Source: Flavobacterium celericrescens (GTDB taxonomy: Bacteria > Bacteroidota > Bacteroidia > Flavobacteriales > Flavobacteriaceae). From it: DNA of 64,000 bases. Made by a program: the position numbers and the translations under genes. The DNA is taken from contig NZ_JAAJBV010000006.1 of the NCBI RefSeq assembly GCF_011392075.1, positions 1 to 64,000 on the forward strand, in the 5' to 3' direction. Under the pieces are notes generated by a model. The model had not been told where the DNA came from. It worked only from the letters and a program-made list of their open reading frames with translations, and made no database searches. Numbering within the stretch: position 1 is the stretch's first letter; every line of letters begins with the position of its first letter. Shown one piece after another: positions 1 through 9,352 of the stretch.

Positions 1-479
1 GTTTGCCATTTACAGATACTGATGTTGTTGCATTAGGGTTAAAAGTATTAACTCCAGGCACATATTCTATTTCTATTGAAAATGTTGATGGATTATTTAC
101 AACTCAAGATGTATTTATTAAAGACAAGTACAACAATAGCATCCATGATGTCAAACAAACACCTTATTCGTTCACAACACAAGACGGAACTTTTACAGAC
201 CGTTTTGAAGTGGTGTACAAAAACACATTAGCCAATGAAGATTTTGTGAATGAAAACAATATTACAGTTTACACTACAACAAATGGTATTGCAATTACTG
301 CTACTGAAAACATCAAAGAAATTACAATATTTGATGTATTAGGTAGAAAACTATATCACAACGACAAAATAAACGACAAAGAAATGATTGTTTCTAAATT
401 AACTGCTACAAATCAAGCGTTACTTGTGAAAACTACATTAACTAATGGTCAAACTATCACTAAAAAAGTAGTGTATTAA
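1..479 (+). CDS. C-terminal part of a secreted protein with T9SS type A sorting domain (cut by window start)
   Basis: The reading frame is open to the left window edge, so only about 158 C-terminal residues are visible. The last 75 or so residues (from VYTTTNGIAITATENIKE, then IFDVLGRKLYHND, to LTNGQTITKKVVY) have the shape of a Por secretion system type A sorting domain, which directs export through the outer membrane by T9SS. No catalytic part is visible. Residues after the first seven are almost identical to the end of the endonuclease I protein at 50264-52624 on the other strand: only two substitutions and a different last residue pair. The sequence diverges just at the window edge, so the N-terminal part may be a different protein. 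A strong terminator follows. Confidence 0.85.
   Translation, partial: LPFTDTDVVALGLKVLTPGTYSISIENVDGLFTTQDVFIKDKYNNSIHDVKQTPYSFTTQDGTFTDRFEVVYKNTLANEDFVNENNITVYTTTNGIAITATENIKEITIFDVLGRKLYHNDKINDKEMIVSKLTATNQALLVKTTLTNGQTITKKVVY
16..469 (+). repeat. Left copy of a 454-bp inverted repeat (partner 50271-50724)
   Basis: The stretch coding for the T9SS sorting domain matches the reverse complement of 50271-50724. I counted about 13 differences by eye (roughly 97% identity); only two change an amino acid (Thr/Ile and Ile/Val). Similarity stops sharply at both ends: at GTA/GTG before the stop codon, and at position 16. Confidence 0.9.
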
Positions 480-499
480 TAACTATATAAACACCTAAC

Positions 500-534
500 A
501 AAGAATCCCAGTTTATCTGGGATTCTTTGTTTTT
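500..534 (+). terminator. Rho-independent terminator after the T9SS cargo gene
   Basis: A 12-bp perfect stem (AAAGAATCCCAG / CTGGGATTCTTT) with a TTTAT loop is followed by GTTTTT. It lies 20 bp after the stop codon. Confidence 0.9.
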
Positions 535-564
535 ATGAAAAATAGTCAATTACTTTATCTTTAA

Positions 565-602
565 AAATAAAAAAGCCTTGCAATATGCAAGGCTTTTTTT
601 AT
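565..602 (-). terminator. Terminator of the rplU-rpmA operon
   Basis: Palindrome AAAAGCCTTGCA / TGCAAGGCTTTT lies 20 bp past the rpmA stop. A-rich sequence on its left gives the U tract on the minus strand; T residues on the right mean it could also work on the plus strand. Confidence 0.85.
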
Positions 603-619
603 GTTGCTAAATAAATTTA

Positions 620-880
620 TTAAGCTTCGAAAGGAACTACAGATACATAAGATTTGTTTTCCCCTTTTTTCTGGAATTTTACAACTCCATCAACTTTAGC
701 ATGTAAAGTATGATCTTTACCCATGTAAACATTTTCACCTGGGTTGTGCTTCGAACCTCTTTGTCTAACAATGATGTTTCCAGCAATAGCAGCTTGACCA
801 CCATAAATCTTAACGCCTAAACGTTTCGATTCTGATTCTCTACCATTCTTCGAACTACCGACACCTTTCTTGTGAGCCAT
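620..880 (-). CDS. rpmA: 50S ribosomal protein L27
   Basis: Protein of 86 residues starting [20 protein letters not shown], the typical L27 N-terminus, whose basic tail reaches towards the peptidyl transferase centre of the large subunit. The core motifs [16 protein letters not shown] and [17 protein letters not shown] are intact and the length is normal. There is no N-terminal extension of the kind that Firmicutes remove by proteolysis. The gene lies 19 bp after rplU and shares its promoter; the pair is the standard L21-L27 operon. The terminator at 565-602 closes it. Confidence 0.98.
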   Translation of the reverse strand: MAHKKGVGSSKNGRESESKRLGVKIYGGQAAIAGNIIVRQRGSKHNPGENVYMGKDHTLHAKVDGVVKFQKKGENKSYVSVVPFEA

Positions 881-899
881 GACGTAATATTTTTAAATG

Positions 900-1322
900 T
901 TATTCTTCAGTTTTTGGTTTTTTTGTTGCTTTAGCTTTTGGCTTAACTTCTTCAGCAGTTTCAGTTACTTCAACTTCAACTTCTTTTTTAGCAGCTTTTT
1001 TCTTAGCACCAGCAGCAACGATTCCTTCAATTAAAATTTGAGTGAATGATTGTCTGTGACCGTTTTTCTTTTTGTAACCTTTTCTTCTTTTCTTTTTGAA
1101 AACAATTACTTTATCACCTTTTAAGTGTTGTAACACTTTGGCTTCTACTGAAGCTCCTTCTACAGCTGGGGCGCCTAAAGTTACGTTTCCGTTGTCATCT
1201 AATAAAAGAACTTTATCAAAAGAAACTTTAGTTCCTTCTTCTGAAGCTAAACGGTGAACATAAACCTTTTGGTCTTTGCTTACTTTGAATTGTTGCCCTG
1301 CTATCTCTACGATTGCGTACAT
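900..1322 (-). CDS. rplU: 50S ribosomal protein L21
   Basis: The first 100 residues are a clear L21 ([19 protein letters not shown] at the start; [20 protein letters not shown] as the basic rRNA-binding segment). The last 38 residues form a low-complexity Lys/Glu/Ala tail ([19 protein letters not shown] and onwards), longer than the ~103-residue E. coli protein; such tails occur in Bacteroidota ribosomal proteins and are probably disordered. First gene of the rplU-rpmA operon, with a good Bacteroidota-type promoter directly upstream. Confidence 0.97.
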   Translation of the reverse strand: MYAIVEIAGQQFKVSKDQKVYVHRLASEEGTKVSFDKVLLLDDNGNVTLGAPAVEGASVEAKVLQHLKGDKVIVFKKKRRKGYKKKNGHRQSFTQILIEGIVAAGAKKKAAKKEVEVEVTETAEEVKPKAKATKKPKTEE

Positions 1323-1354
1323 AACAATGATTTTAGTTAAAAATTTTAAGGTTG

Positions 1355-1385
1355 CAAATATACAATAATTTCTAAACCAAACAAC
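1355..1385 (-). promoter_or_regulatory. Bacteroidota-type promoter of rplU-rpmA
   Basis: On the minus strand the -7 element TATATTTG lies at 1362-1355, and GTTG (consensus TTTG) at 1385-1382, giving the 19-bp spacer known for the primary sigma factor of this phylum. Confidence 0.7.
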
Positions 1386-1511
1386 TATACACTTAAATAA
1401 AATACCTCAAAACAGTATTTTAATGTTTTTTTACCTAAAATGTTAATTGAAATTGTAACATTATCACGAAATTGCGTCTTATTACAATTATATCAAACAA
1501 ATTAATAACGT

Positions 1512-2837
1512 ATGAAAAAATCTTTAATGGCTTTAGGAACTGCACTAATGCTTGGCGGAACTGCTTCAGCTCAAAAAGTAACATTCGAAGAATTTGATTT
1601 AGACAACGGATTACACGTCGTACTTCATCAAGATAATTCGGCTCCAGTTGTAATTACTTCGGTTATGTATCATGTAGGAGCAAAAGACGAACAACCTAAC
1701 CGCACAGGTTTTGCACACTTTTTTGAACACCTTTTATTTGAAGGAACAAAAAATATTGCTCGTGGAGAATGGTTTAAATTAGTTACAGCAAACGGAGGAA
1801 ACAACAATGCTAATACTACAGACGACAGAACATATTATTATGAAGTTTTCCCGTCAAATAATTTAGAATTAGCTATTTGGATGGAATCTGAACGATTAAT
1901 GCACCCTGTAATTAATCAAATTGGTGTTGACACACAAAACGAAGTAGTTAAAGAAGAAAAAAGACTTCGTGTTGACAATCAACCTTATGGAAACTTAATC
2001 AAAGCGGTTAAACAAAACATGTTCAAAGTGCATCCATATAAATGGACAACTATTGGAGAAATGGAACATTTAGACGCAGCAACTTTAGAAGAGTTTCAAG
2101 CATTTAACAAAAAATTCTATGTGCCAAATAACGCTGTTTTAGTTATTGCTGGTCAGTTTGACAAAGCACAAGCTAAAGAATGGGTTAAAAAATATTTCAG
2201 CACTATCCCAAAAGGAGCTCCTGTTACACGTCAAAAAGTAGAGGAAGCACCTATTACACAAGAATTTAAAGCGTCTTGGGAAGATCCAAATATTCAAATT
2301 CCAATGCTGGTTGCTTCTTACAGAACGCCTTCAATGAAATCTCGCGACGCAAGAGTTTTAGATATGATTTCGACTTATTTATCAGATGGTAAAAGTTCTA
2401 AATTATACAAAAAAATTGTAGATGATAAAAAAATGGCATTACAAATTGGAGCATTCAACTACAGCCAAGAAGATTATGGTATGTATTTAATTTATGGCTT
2501 ACCAATGGGTGAAAATACTACAGAATCTATTTTAAAGGAAATTGATGCAGAAATTGTAAAAATGCAAACAGAATTAATCTCTGAAAATGATTTCCAAAAA
2601 CTTCAAAACAAGTTTGAAAGTAATTATGTAAGCAACAATGCTTCTGTTGAAGGAATTGCCGACAACTTAGCTACATATTATATGTTATATGGCGATATCA
2701 ATTTAATCAATACAGAAATTGATATTTATCGTTCAATCACAAGAGAAGAAATTAGAGACATTGCAAAAAAATATCTAAACTCAAACCAAAGAATGATTTT
2801 AGACTATGTTCCTGCTAAAGATAAAGCTCAAAACTAA
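1512..2837 (+). CDS. M16 family zinc peptidase, catalytic subunit
   Basis: Secreted peptidase of 441 residues. Residues 1-20 are a signal peptide ending ASA-Q. The inverted zinc motif HxxEH is present as HFFEH (69-73), with a downstream acidic pair in NEVVKEEKR (about 144-149) for the third ligand. It follows the pitrilysin / mitochondrial processing peptidase fold: an N-terminal catalytic M16 domain and a C-terminal M16_C domain. The next gene, 12 bp on, codes for an M16 protein without the zinc motif. In this family the two halves form a heterodimeric clamp that degrades peptides, here probably in the periplasm. The natural substrate is not known. Confidence 0.92.
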   Translation: MKKSLMALGTALMLGGTASAQKVTFEEFDLDNGLHVVLHQDNSAPVVITSVMYHVGAKDEQPNRTGFAHFFEHLLFEGTKNIARGEWFKLVTANGGNNNANTTDDRTYYYEVFPSNNLELAIWMESERLMHPVINQIGVDTQNEVVKEEKRLRVDNQPYGNLIKAVKQNMFKVHPYKWTTIGEMEHLDAATLEEFQAFNKKFYVPNNAVLVIAGQFDKAQAKEWVKKYFSTIPKGAPVTRQKVEEAPITQEFKASWEDPNIQIPMLVASYRTPSMKSRDARVLDMISTYLSDGKSSKLYKKIVDDKKMALQIGAFNYSQEDYGMYLIYGLPMGENTTESILKEIDAEIVKMQTELISENDFQKLQNKFESNYVSNNASVEGIADNLATYYMLYGDINLINTEIDIYRSITREEIRDIAKKYLNSNQRMILDYVPAKDKAQN

Positions 2838-2849
2838 GATTTGAAGAAT

Positions 2850-4901
2850 ATGAAAAAATTTATATATATCGCAGCCAGTTTATTTTTAACAATAACTATG
2901 CAAGCACAAGACAGACCTCAACCAAAACCAGGACCAGCTCCATCAATAAATATTAACAAACCACAAAGTTTTGTTCTTAAAAATGGTTTAAAAGTTTTAG
3001 TTGTAGAAAATCACAAATTACCTCGTGTATCTTTTAATCTTACATTAGACAATCCTCCTTATGCAGAAGGAACTAAAAAAGGTGTTTCAGACATTTTAAG
3101 TTCTATGATTGGAAATGGAACGGAAACAATGACTAAAGATGCTTTTAATGAAGAAATCGATTTTTTAGGAGCAAACATTAATTTTTATGCTTCTGGAGCT
3201 TCAGCAAATGGATTATCTAGATATTCTAAAAGAATCTTAGAATTAATGGCTGACGGAACTTTAAATCCGTTATTTGTCCAAGAAGAATTTGATAAAGAAA
3301 AAGCAAAATTAATCGAAGGACTAAAATCAGACGAAAAAAGTGTTTCTGCAATTGCAAGAAGAGTTGAAAACGTATTAACTTATGGTAAAGAACACTACAA
3401 AGGAGAATTTACTAGCGAGGAAACATTAAACAACGTAACTCTTAGCGATGTAGTTTTAAACTACAACACTTATTTTGTTCCAGCAAATGCTTATTTAGTT
3501 ATCGTTGGAGATGTTAACTTTAAAGAAGTTAAAAAAGAAGTTGAAAAACTTTTTGGAAGCTGGAAAAAAGCTACAGCTCCACAATTAACATATTCTGATC
3601 CTAAAGATGTTCAATACAGTCAAATAAACTTTATCGACACTCCAAATGCAGTTCAATCAGAAATTGCATTGGTAAATTTGTCAAACTTAAAAATGACTGA
3701 TAAAGAATATTTTGCGGTTTTATTAGCAAATCAAGTTTTAGGTGGCGGTGGTGAAGGTCGTTTATTCCTTAACTTACGTGAAAAACATGGTTGGACATAC
3801 GGAGCATATTCTTCAATTGGTTCAGGAAAATATATCAATAAATTTCGCTCAAGTTCTTCGGTAAGAAATGCAGTTACCGATAGTGCAGTTGTAGAGGTAT
3901 TTAATGAGTTAAAAAGAATTAGAACCGAGCTAGTTTCTGAAGAAGATTTAAAAAATGCAAAAGCAAAATACATTGGAAATTTTGTAATGCAAATTGAAAA
4001 ACCTTCAACAATTGCAGGCTATGCATTAAATAAAGAAACACAAGGTTTACCAGAAGATTTTTATGAAAACTACATTAAAAACATCAACGCTGTAACAGCT
4101 GAAGATATTAGAAATGCAGCCAATAAATATTTCTTAGCAGACAAAACAAGAGTTGTAATTGTAGGGAAAGCAGCTGATGTTTTACCTGGATTAGAAGCAA
4201 TGAGTAAACGAGAAAAATTACCAATTTTCTACTTTGATAAATATGGTAATCCAACAGAAAAACCTGAAGTTAAAAAACCTATTCCTGCTGGTGTAACTGC
4301 ACAATCAGTTTTAAACAACTACATCAATGCCATTGGTGGAGAAAAAGCGGTTAAAAATGTAAAAACATTAGCCATATTATCATCTGGAACAGTTCAAGGA
4401 ACACCATTAGAATTAGTTGTAAAAACAGCTCCTAAAAAATTAGGCGTTGAAATGAAAGCTATGGGAATGGTAATGATGAAACAAGTTGTGAACGAAAAAG
4501 AAGCTTACATGGTACAACAAGGTCAAAGAAAAGACTTTACTGGAGATGATTTAAAAGACATGCAAGCTGATGCTACAACTTTCAAAGAATTAGCATTATT
4601 AACTGACAAAGATGTAACTTTAACAGGAATTGAAAACATAAATGGAGCTGATGCTTATGCAATCAAAAACGGTAAATCAACATTATATTATGATGTAAAA
4701 ACAGGATTTAAAGTTGCTGAAGCTAAAGAATTAGAGCAAGGTGGTCAAAAAATGACACAAACAACTTATTACCAAGATTATAAAGATGTAAAAGGATTAA
4801 AATTCCCATACAAAACTATTATGAATGTTGGTATAGAAATCGAATTAACAACATCTGAAGTTAAAATTAACGAAGGTGTAACTGATGCTGATTTTAAATA
4901 A
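2850..4901 (+). CDS. M16 family protein, non-catalytic subunit with extra C-terminal domain
   Basis: Partner of the preceding peptidase, about 683 residues. I take the ATG at 2850, which gives a clean signal peptide (KKFIYIAASLFLTITMQAQ); a TTG nine bases earlier is possible. At the position of HxxEH the sequence reads NPPYAEGTKKGVSD, so zinc binding is lost. The R/Y-type substrate-binding motif of the non-catalytic half is kept (LREKHGWTYGAYSS). After the two M16 domains come about 190 residues (from about residue 480) that look like a lipoprotein-sorting (LolA/LolB-like) beta domain; that comparison is from memory and less sure. A hairpin terminator follows directly, shared with the convergent EamA gene. 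Confidence 0.88.
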   Translation: MKKFIYIAASLFLTITMQAQDRPQPKPGPAPSININKPQSFVLKNGLKVLVVENHKLPRVSFNLTLDNPPYAEGTKKGVSDILSSMIGNGTETMTKDAFNEEIDFLGANINFYASGASANGLSRYSKRILELMADGTLNPLFVQEEFDKEKAKLIEGLKSDEKSVSAIARRVENVLTYGKEHYKGEFTSEETLNNVTLSDVVLNYNTYFVPANAYLVIVGDVNFKEVKKEVEKLFGSWKKATAPQLTYSDPKDVQYSQINFIDTPNAVQSEIALVNLSNLKMTDKEYFAVLLANQVLGGGGEGRLFLNLREKHGWTYGAYSSIGSGKYINKFRSSSSVRNAVTDSAVVEVFNELKRIRTELVSEEDLKNAKAKYIGNFVMQIEKPSTIAGYALNKETQGLPEDFYENYIKNINAVTAEDIRNAANKYFLADKTRVVIVGKAADVLPGLEAMSKREKLPIFYFDKYGNPTEKPEVKKPIPAGVTAQSVLNNYINAIGGEKAVKNVKTLAILSSGTVQGTPLELVVKTAPKKLGVEMKAMGMVMMKQVVNEKEAYMVQQGQRKDFTGDDLKDMQADATTFKELALLTDKDVTLTGIENINGADAYAIKNGKSTLYYDVKTGFKVAEAKELEQGGQKMTQTTYYQDYKDVKGLKFPYKTIMNVGIEIELTTSEVKINEGVTDADFK

Positions 4902-4921
4902 TATCAGATTGTAAATTTTCT

Positions 4922-4952
4922 AAAAAGCACTCAAGAAATTGAGTGCTTTTTT
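4922..4952. terminator. Bidirectional terminator between convergent genes
   Basis: Perfect 12-bp stem AAAAGCACTCAA / TTGAGTGCTTTT with a GAAA tetraloop and A/T tracts on both sides. It sits between the M16 operon and the EamA gene, overlapping the EamA stop codon. Confidence 0.88.
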
Positions 4953-5820
4953 ATTTCTTGCTAGAAAAATAAACCCCAACTAAAACCACCAAAGCTCCAA
5001 TTACCTGAACAATTGATAAGGTTTCATTCATAAATAAATAACCTAACATTATAGCAACCACAGGAATTATATAAGTAACAGAGGAAGCAAAAACCGGAGA
5101 AGAAAGCTGGATTAATTTAAAGAATAATATATTTGACAATCCTGTACCAACAATTCCTAAAATCACAATAAAACCTAGTGAATTCTGTACTTTTTCTTGA
5201 TGTACAATATCAAAAAAACCTGTAAAATAAAGTACAACTAACGCTGGAATAAACATTACAATAAAATTTCCCGTACTTATGGTCAAAGGTTTTAAATCAG
5301 ATAAATATTTTTTAATCAAATTCACATTAATCCCATAAAAAACAGAAGCAATAATTATCAAAATTGCATAATAATAATTCTCTGTTGTGTTTTCTCCATC
5401 TCCAAATAGAACCAATAAAACGCAGCCTACAAAACCAATAATTACTCCAAAAATCTGCCTTCTTTGAACATCTAATCCAAAAAAGAACAAACCAACTAGT
5501 AGCGTATTCAAAGGAGTTAATGAATTTAATATCGAACTTACTGAACCGTCAATTTTTGACAAGGCTATGGCAAACAAAAATGCAGGTACAAATGTTCCAA
5601 AAAATGAAGTCAAGGCAATATACTTCCATTTATACAAAGGAATTTGAGTAATATGCTTAAATCCCACAACAATTAAAAACATAGCTGCAAACAATATACG
5701 CAAACTCCCCAACTGAATTGAATTCACGCCTTGCAAACCTAATTGCATTAATATAAAAGAACTTCCCCAAACACAGCCTAAAAAGGCTAACAAATACCAT
5801 TTCGTAGTGTTATTTTCCAT
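4951..5820 (-). CDS. EamA/DMT family inner-membrane transporter
   Basis: 289 residues with ten hydrophobic segments in two repeated halves of five, the layout of drug/metabolite transporters with two EamA domains. The first half starts LLAFLGCVWGSSFILMQLGL; WGSSF is a common EamA motif. The C-terminus is short and basic (YFSSKK). The substrate cannot be told from sequence; members of the family export amino acids, nucleotides or other metabolites. The gene is single, convergent to the M16 pair and divergent from the HMA lipoprotein gene. Confidence 0.9.
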   Translation of the reverse strand: MENNTTKWYLLAFLGCVWGSSFILMQLGLQGVNSIQLGSLRILFAAMFLIVVGFKHITQIPLYKWKYIALTSFFGTFVPAFLFAIALSKIDGSVSSILNSLTPLNTLLVGLFFFGLDVQRRQIFGVIIGFVGCVLLVLFGDGENTTENYYYAILIIIASVFYGINVNLIKKYLSDLKPLTISTGNFIVMFIPALVVLYFTGFFDIVHQEKVQNSLGFIVILGIVGTGLSNILFFKLIQLSSPVFASSVTYIIPVVAIMLGYLFMNETLSIVQVIGALVVLVGVYFSSKK

Positions 5821-5929
5821 AGCATCATTTTATCTGTCAAAATTCAGGCTTTATTTTGAGAATCACACTATGAATTTTTGTAAATTTGTAAAGACTTAAA
5901 AAAGAGTCGATTTTTTAAATATTTATTTT

Positions 5930-6304
5930 ATGAAAAATATAAAAAACATAGTTTTTGCAACACTAATTACGTTTTTTGCAGTAAGTTGTAAAAAACAAGC
6001 AACAACAGAAGTTAAAGAAGTTGCAACAACAAAAACAGAAATAGCTGCTGAGAATGTAGAAACAGCAAGTTTTACAATTGAAGGAATGACATGCGAAATT
6101 GGTTGCGCAAAAACCATAGAAGGAAAATTATCTGAAACCGAAGGTGTTGGAGAAGCAAAAGTTGATTTTGAAAGCAAAATTGCAACAGTAAAGTTTGACA
6201 AAACAAAACAAACGATAGAGTCTTTAACAAAAACAATAGAAAAAGTTGGCGGAGGAGATTTGTATAAGGTTACAAAATCAGAAAAAAGCACAAATAAAGC
6301 TTAA
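5930..6304 (+). CDS. Lipoprotein with heavy-metal-associated (HMA) domain, CxxxC variant
   Basis: A 124-residue protein. The signal peptide ends in a lipobox (FFAVSC), so it should be a lipoprotein. After a short linker comes a single HMA fold (about residues 45-112): FTIEGMTCEIGCAKTIEGKL at the metal loop, then a betaalphabeta pattern ending in KIATVKFDKTKQ. The usual metal site GMxCxxC is replaced by GMTCEIGC, i.e. three residues between the cysteines. I recall similar proteins in other flavobacteria, where the function is unknown. It could be a periplasmic metal carrier or sensor; the altered spacing leaves the metal uncertain. Monocistronic, between the promoter region shared with EamA and a strong terminator. 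Confidence 0.85.
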   Translation: MKNIKNIVFATLITFFAVSCKKQATTEVKEVATTKTEIAAENVETASFTIEGMTCEIGCAKTIEGKLSETEGVGEAKVDFESKIATVKFDKTKQTIESLTKTIEKVGGGDLYKVTKSEKSTNKA

Positions 6305-6307
6305 TAT

Positions 6308-6340
6308 AAAAAAAGCGCTGAAAATATCAGCGCTTTTTTT
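6308..6340. terminator. Bidirectional terminator between HMA lipoprotein and gldD
   Basis: 14-bp stem AAAAAAAGCGCTGA / TCAGCGCTTTTTTT around AAATA, with T runs on both strands. Confidence 0.88.
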
Positions 6341-6887
6341 ATTTCCATTTAATAGTCTCCATTATTCTTCGCATATCATCTTTCAAATAATCTGCGGCAG
6401 GCAAAATAGAATCAAAATTTGGTTTTGCATAAAAATAAACACTTCCAGTCATAAAATGTTTAGTACTGTCCGTTACATAAAATTGTGCGTTAGTAGCAGC
6501 GTTACCTCCTACCTGATAAAACATTCCGTAAACTTTTTTGTCATTATTTATATAAGGTTGTTCAACAATATCATCGGCTTTAATCACATGCTCATATGTT
6601 AGCTTTTGTGCATCTCTCAATAAATCATTGATATTATTTGAAACCGCTTTGTGAGTCAAGTAAATAGTTGCTTTCATTTTTGGATAATGAATTTCATACG
6701 AGCAATTTTTCTCTTTAACAGCCGCAAATTCATTTACTTCAAACGTGAAAGGACAATTTGTTTTTAATGTACTGTATGTAGCATTTGGATATTCCAAACT
6801 AAGTTGCCCTTTTGGCTTTGGCACTGATTCATCTCCACACGAGATTAATCCGATTGTCAATATAAGCAATATGATTTTTTTATACAT
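6339..6887 (-). CDS. gldD: Gliding motility lipoprotein GldD
   Basis: 182 residues with a lipobox (TIGLISCGD) at the N-terminus. The family signatures are recognisable: KPKGQLSLEYPNATY, HYPKMKATIYLTHK, LLRDAQKLTYEHVIKADDI, YGMFYQVGGNAATNAQFYVTD, and the C-terminal DDMRRIMETIKWK. GldD is needed for gliding and is linked to the T9SS machinery in Flavobacterium johnsoniae, where mutants lose motility and chitin use; its exact role is not known. There it lies with gldE; here it is the last gene of a DUF4286-rsmA-mgtE-gldD run, 15 bp after mgtE. Confidence 0.93.
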   Translation of the reverse strand: MYKKIILLILTIGLISCGDESVPKPKGQLSLEYPNATYSTLKTNCPFTFEVNEFAAVKEKNCSYEIHYPKMKATIYLTHKAVSNNINDLLRDAQKLTYEHVIKADDIVEQPYINNDKKVYGMFYQVGGNAATNAQFYVTDSTKHFMTGSVYFYAKPNFDSILPAADYLKDDMRRIMETIKWK

Positions 6888-6902
6888 AAACCAATTTTGT
6901 TT

Positions 6903-8255
6903 TTAAATCCCTAAAATAATTTTAGCAATTGTAAAGTAGGTTAAAATACCTAAAATATCATTACTTGTTGTAATAAATGGACCTGTTGCTAATGCAGGGT
7001 CAACTCCATATTTATTCAGAATAATAGGGATAAAAGTTCCTATTAATGATGCCATAATAATAACTGAAAGTAAAGCTATAGCAACCGTATAACCTACATG
7101 TATTTCATATCCTAATAAAAAGTAACTTCCTAGAAGAAGTATTGCTGAAAGAATAACACCATTTAATAAACTTAAGGAAAGCTCTTTAAGTAATCGCTCT
7201 ACAATAGGACCAATAATAGTATTATTTGCTAAACCTTGAACTATGATGGCAGAAGATTGTACACCAACATTACCTGCCATTGCTGCAATAAGCGGGGTAA
7301 AGAAAAACAATTCGGGATGCAATTTCATGATAGGTTCAAATATTCCCAAAACATGAACAGATATGAATCCTCCAAATAAAGCTAAAACCAACCACGGTAA
7401 ACGTGCTTTTGTCAATTCTAAAACGCTATCATCTGCTTCAACGTCTTGTGAAATACCTGCTGCTAACTGATAATCTTTATCTGCTTCTTCTTTGATGACA
7501 TCAATAATATCATCAATAGTAATTCGACCAACCAAACGCCCTAATTCATCAATAACTGGAATGGCTTCCAAGTCATACTTTTGCATAATTCTTGCAACTT
7601 CAACATCTTTAGTGTCTACCTTTACATAATCTACTTTTTTAATATAAACTTCGCTAATGGGTGTTTTTGTAGAGGTTGTTAATAAATCTTTTAATGACAA
7701 TCTTCCTTTCAAACGTTCTTCATCATCAACTACATATATTGAATGAACTCTCGAAACATTTTCTGCTTGTAAACGCATTTCTTTGACACAAGTTAAAACG
7801 TTCCAATTTTCGTTTACTTTAACCAACTCTTTACCCATTAATCCACCAGCAGTATCTTCGTCATAACGCAATAAATCAACAATGTCTTTTGCGTGCTCAA
7901 CATCCTCTAATTCTGAAATTACTTGCTCTTTTTTGTGTTGTGGTAATTCAGCAATAATATCAGCTGCATCATCAGTGCTTAATTCATCAAGCTCTTCTGC
8001 AATTTCTTTTGGAGATAAATTATGTAAGATTTTTTCACGAACCTCATCATCCAATTCCAACAGTATTTCTGCGGTTTTCTCAGAATCTAAGGTGTTAAAA
8101 ATATAAGCCGCACCATAATCATCGAGTTCCTCCATGATTTCGGCAATATCAGCAAAGTGAATATCGTCAAGAAGCAATAGTAATTCTTGCGACTTGTTTT
8201 CACTTATAAGTTGTTCTATTTCAGATAGAAACTCTCTGCTGATTTTAAACTCCAT
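6903..8255 (-). CDS. mgtE: Magnesium transporter MgtE
   Basis: 450 residues with the full MgtE layout: an N-terminal helical domain (about 5-130, with [18 protein letters not shown]), a CBS pair (about 130-255, containing [21 protein letters not shown] and [20 protein letters not shown]), a plug helix, and five membrane helices at the C-terminus with the pore motif [17 protein letters not shown]. In this family Mg2+ bound to the cytosolic domains closes the channel. Its start overlaps the rsmA stop by 11 bp, so the two are translationally coupled. It is not GldE, which is a CorC/TlyC-type protein. Confidence 0.96.
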   Translation of the reverse strand: MEFKISREFLSEIEQLISENKSQELLLLLDDIHFADIAEIMEELDDYGAAYIFNTLDSEKTAEILLELDDEVREKILHNLSPKEIAEELDELSTDDAADIIAELPQHKKEQVISELEDVEHAKDIVDLLRYDEDTAGGLMGKELVKVNENWNVLTCVKEMRLQAENVSRVHSIYVVDDEERLKGRLSLKDLLTTSTKTPISEVYIKKVDYVKVDTKDVEVARIMQKYDLEAIPVIDELGRLVGRITIDDIIDVIKEEADKDYQLAAGISQDVEADDSVLELTKARLPWLVLALFGGFISVHVLGIFEPIMKLHPELFFFTPLIAAMAGNVGVQSSAIIVQGLANNTIIGPIVERLLKELSLSLLNGVILSAILLLGSYFLLGYEIHVGYTVAIALLSVIIMASLIGTFIPIILNKYGVDPALATGPFITTSNDILGILTYFTIAKIILGI

Positions 8256-9024
8256 CGGCTGTTATTTTTTGGGTAATATCTATAAATTGTTCCACCGTAA
8301 GCTGTTCTGGACGGAGGTCAAAGATACTATCTTCTTTTAAATTATCAGAAAAATTGAACGATTTTAAACTATTTCGCAATGTTTTTCTTCTTTGTTGAAA
8401 TGCAGTTTTTACAACTCTAAAAAATAGCTTTTCATCACAAGGCAATGAATAATCTTCTTTTCTTCTTAATCGAAGTACGCCCGAATCTACTTTTGGAGGT
8501 GGATTAAAAACATCTGGTGGAACAGTAAATAAGTATTCAGCATCATAAAATGCTTGGGTTAATACTGATAATATGCCATAGACTTTACTTCCTTTTTTCT
8601 CACAAATTCGTTGAGCTACTTCTTTTTGAAACATTCCTGCAAATTCAGGAATTTGATCGCGCATTTCTAATGTTTTAAACACAATTTGTGTAGAAATATT
8701 GTATGGAAAATTTCCAATAATTGCAAAAGGCTCATTATCCAACACTTCGTTCAAATCATATTTTAAAAAATCTTTAGAAATAATATGGTTTTCTAACTTT
8801 GGATAATGCACGCCCAAATATTCAACCGATTCTTTGTCAATTTCAATCACAAAGGTTTCGGTTGGTTTGTCTAACAAATATTTGGTTAAAACACCCATTC
8901 CTGGACCAATTTCTAAAATTTTAGAATAACCTTCTAAAGAAAGTGTATCTGCAATATCTTTAGCAATGCTTTCATCTTTTAAGAAATGCTGTCCTAAGTG
9001 TTTTTTTGCGGTTACTTTTTCCAT
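8245..9024 (-). CDS. rsmA: 16S rRNA dimethyladenosine transferase RsmA (KsgA)
   Basis: 259 residues when started at the ATG at 9024 ([19 protein letters not shown]), which matches family starts and lies one base after the DUF4286 stop; a longer frame from 9051 adds nine unlikely residues. SAM-binding motif I is [16 protein letters not shown], the catalytic NxxY motif is NFPYNIS, and the C-terminal helical domain has [20 protein letters not shown]. It dimethylates two adjacent adenines near the 3' end of 16S rRNA during small-subunit maturation; loss gives kasugamycin resistance in other bacteria. Confidence 0.97.
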   Translation of the reverse strand: MEKVTAKKHLGQHFLKDESIAKDIADTLSLEGYSKILEIGPGMGVLTKYLLDKPTETFVIEIDKESVEYLGVHYPKLENHIISKDFLKYDLNEVLDNEPFAIIGNFPYNISTQIVFKTLEMRDQIPEFAGMFQKEVAQRICEKKGSKVYGILSVLTQAFYDAEYLFTVPPDVFNPPPKVDSGVLRLRRKEDYSLPCDEKLFFRVVKTAFQQRRKTLRNSLKSFNFSDNLKEDSIFDLRPEQLTVEQFIDITQKITADGV

Positions 9025-9025
9025 T

Positions 9026-9352
9026 TTAATTACTTTCGTGATAATGCTCACTCATTACTTCTAATTCGGTTCTAAAAGCTAACATTTTATCAGCAAAAAG
9101 TTGCAATCCTTCTTGACGTAGTCTTGGTGCATGATTTTTATAATAATCTTCAAGTTTAGTTCTAGAATCTGTAGCATACTGAATTGCGTATGTGGTTCCA
9201 CCCATTTCTTCTTCCACTAATACTTTAACCATTTTCGCACTAGTAAATAAACCAGTTGCCAAAACATCATTAATATGTTTGTTTTGCATCCATTTTAACC
9301 AATCTTGGTGTATGCTTTCGTCTACGTTTATTGTTACGTTATATATAATCAT
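9026..9352 (-). CDS. DUF4286 family protein
   Basis: 108 residues, recognised as the DUF4286 family of Bacteroidota: [20 protein letters not shown] at the N-terminus, [20 protein letters not shown], and [10 protein letters not shown] before a helical C-terminus. The pattern of strands and helices suggests a small ferredoxin-like alpha/beta fold, but no function is known. It begins the operon that continues into rsmA one base later; the tight spacing with rsmA suggests a link to ribosome biogenesis or merely co-expression. Confidence 0.85.
   Translation of the reverse strand: MIIYNVTINVDESIHQDWLKWMQNKHINDVLATGLFTSAKMVKVLVEEEMGGTTYAIQYATDSRTKLEDYYKNHAPRLRQEGLQLFADKMLAFRTELEVMSEHYHESN

Noticed and set aside
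2850..4901. Second M16 protein as an active protease
   Set aside because: The HxxEH motif is missing; only the substrate-binding half is kept.
6246..6602. 118-residue ORF on the plus strand
   Set aside because: It crosses the terminator at 6308-6340 and runs antisense to gldD; no recognisable protein.
6903..8255. mgtE as gldE
   Set aside because: The domain order (MgtE_N, CBS pair, five-helix MgtE pore) is MgtE; GldE is a CorC/TlyC-type protein with the membrane part first.
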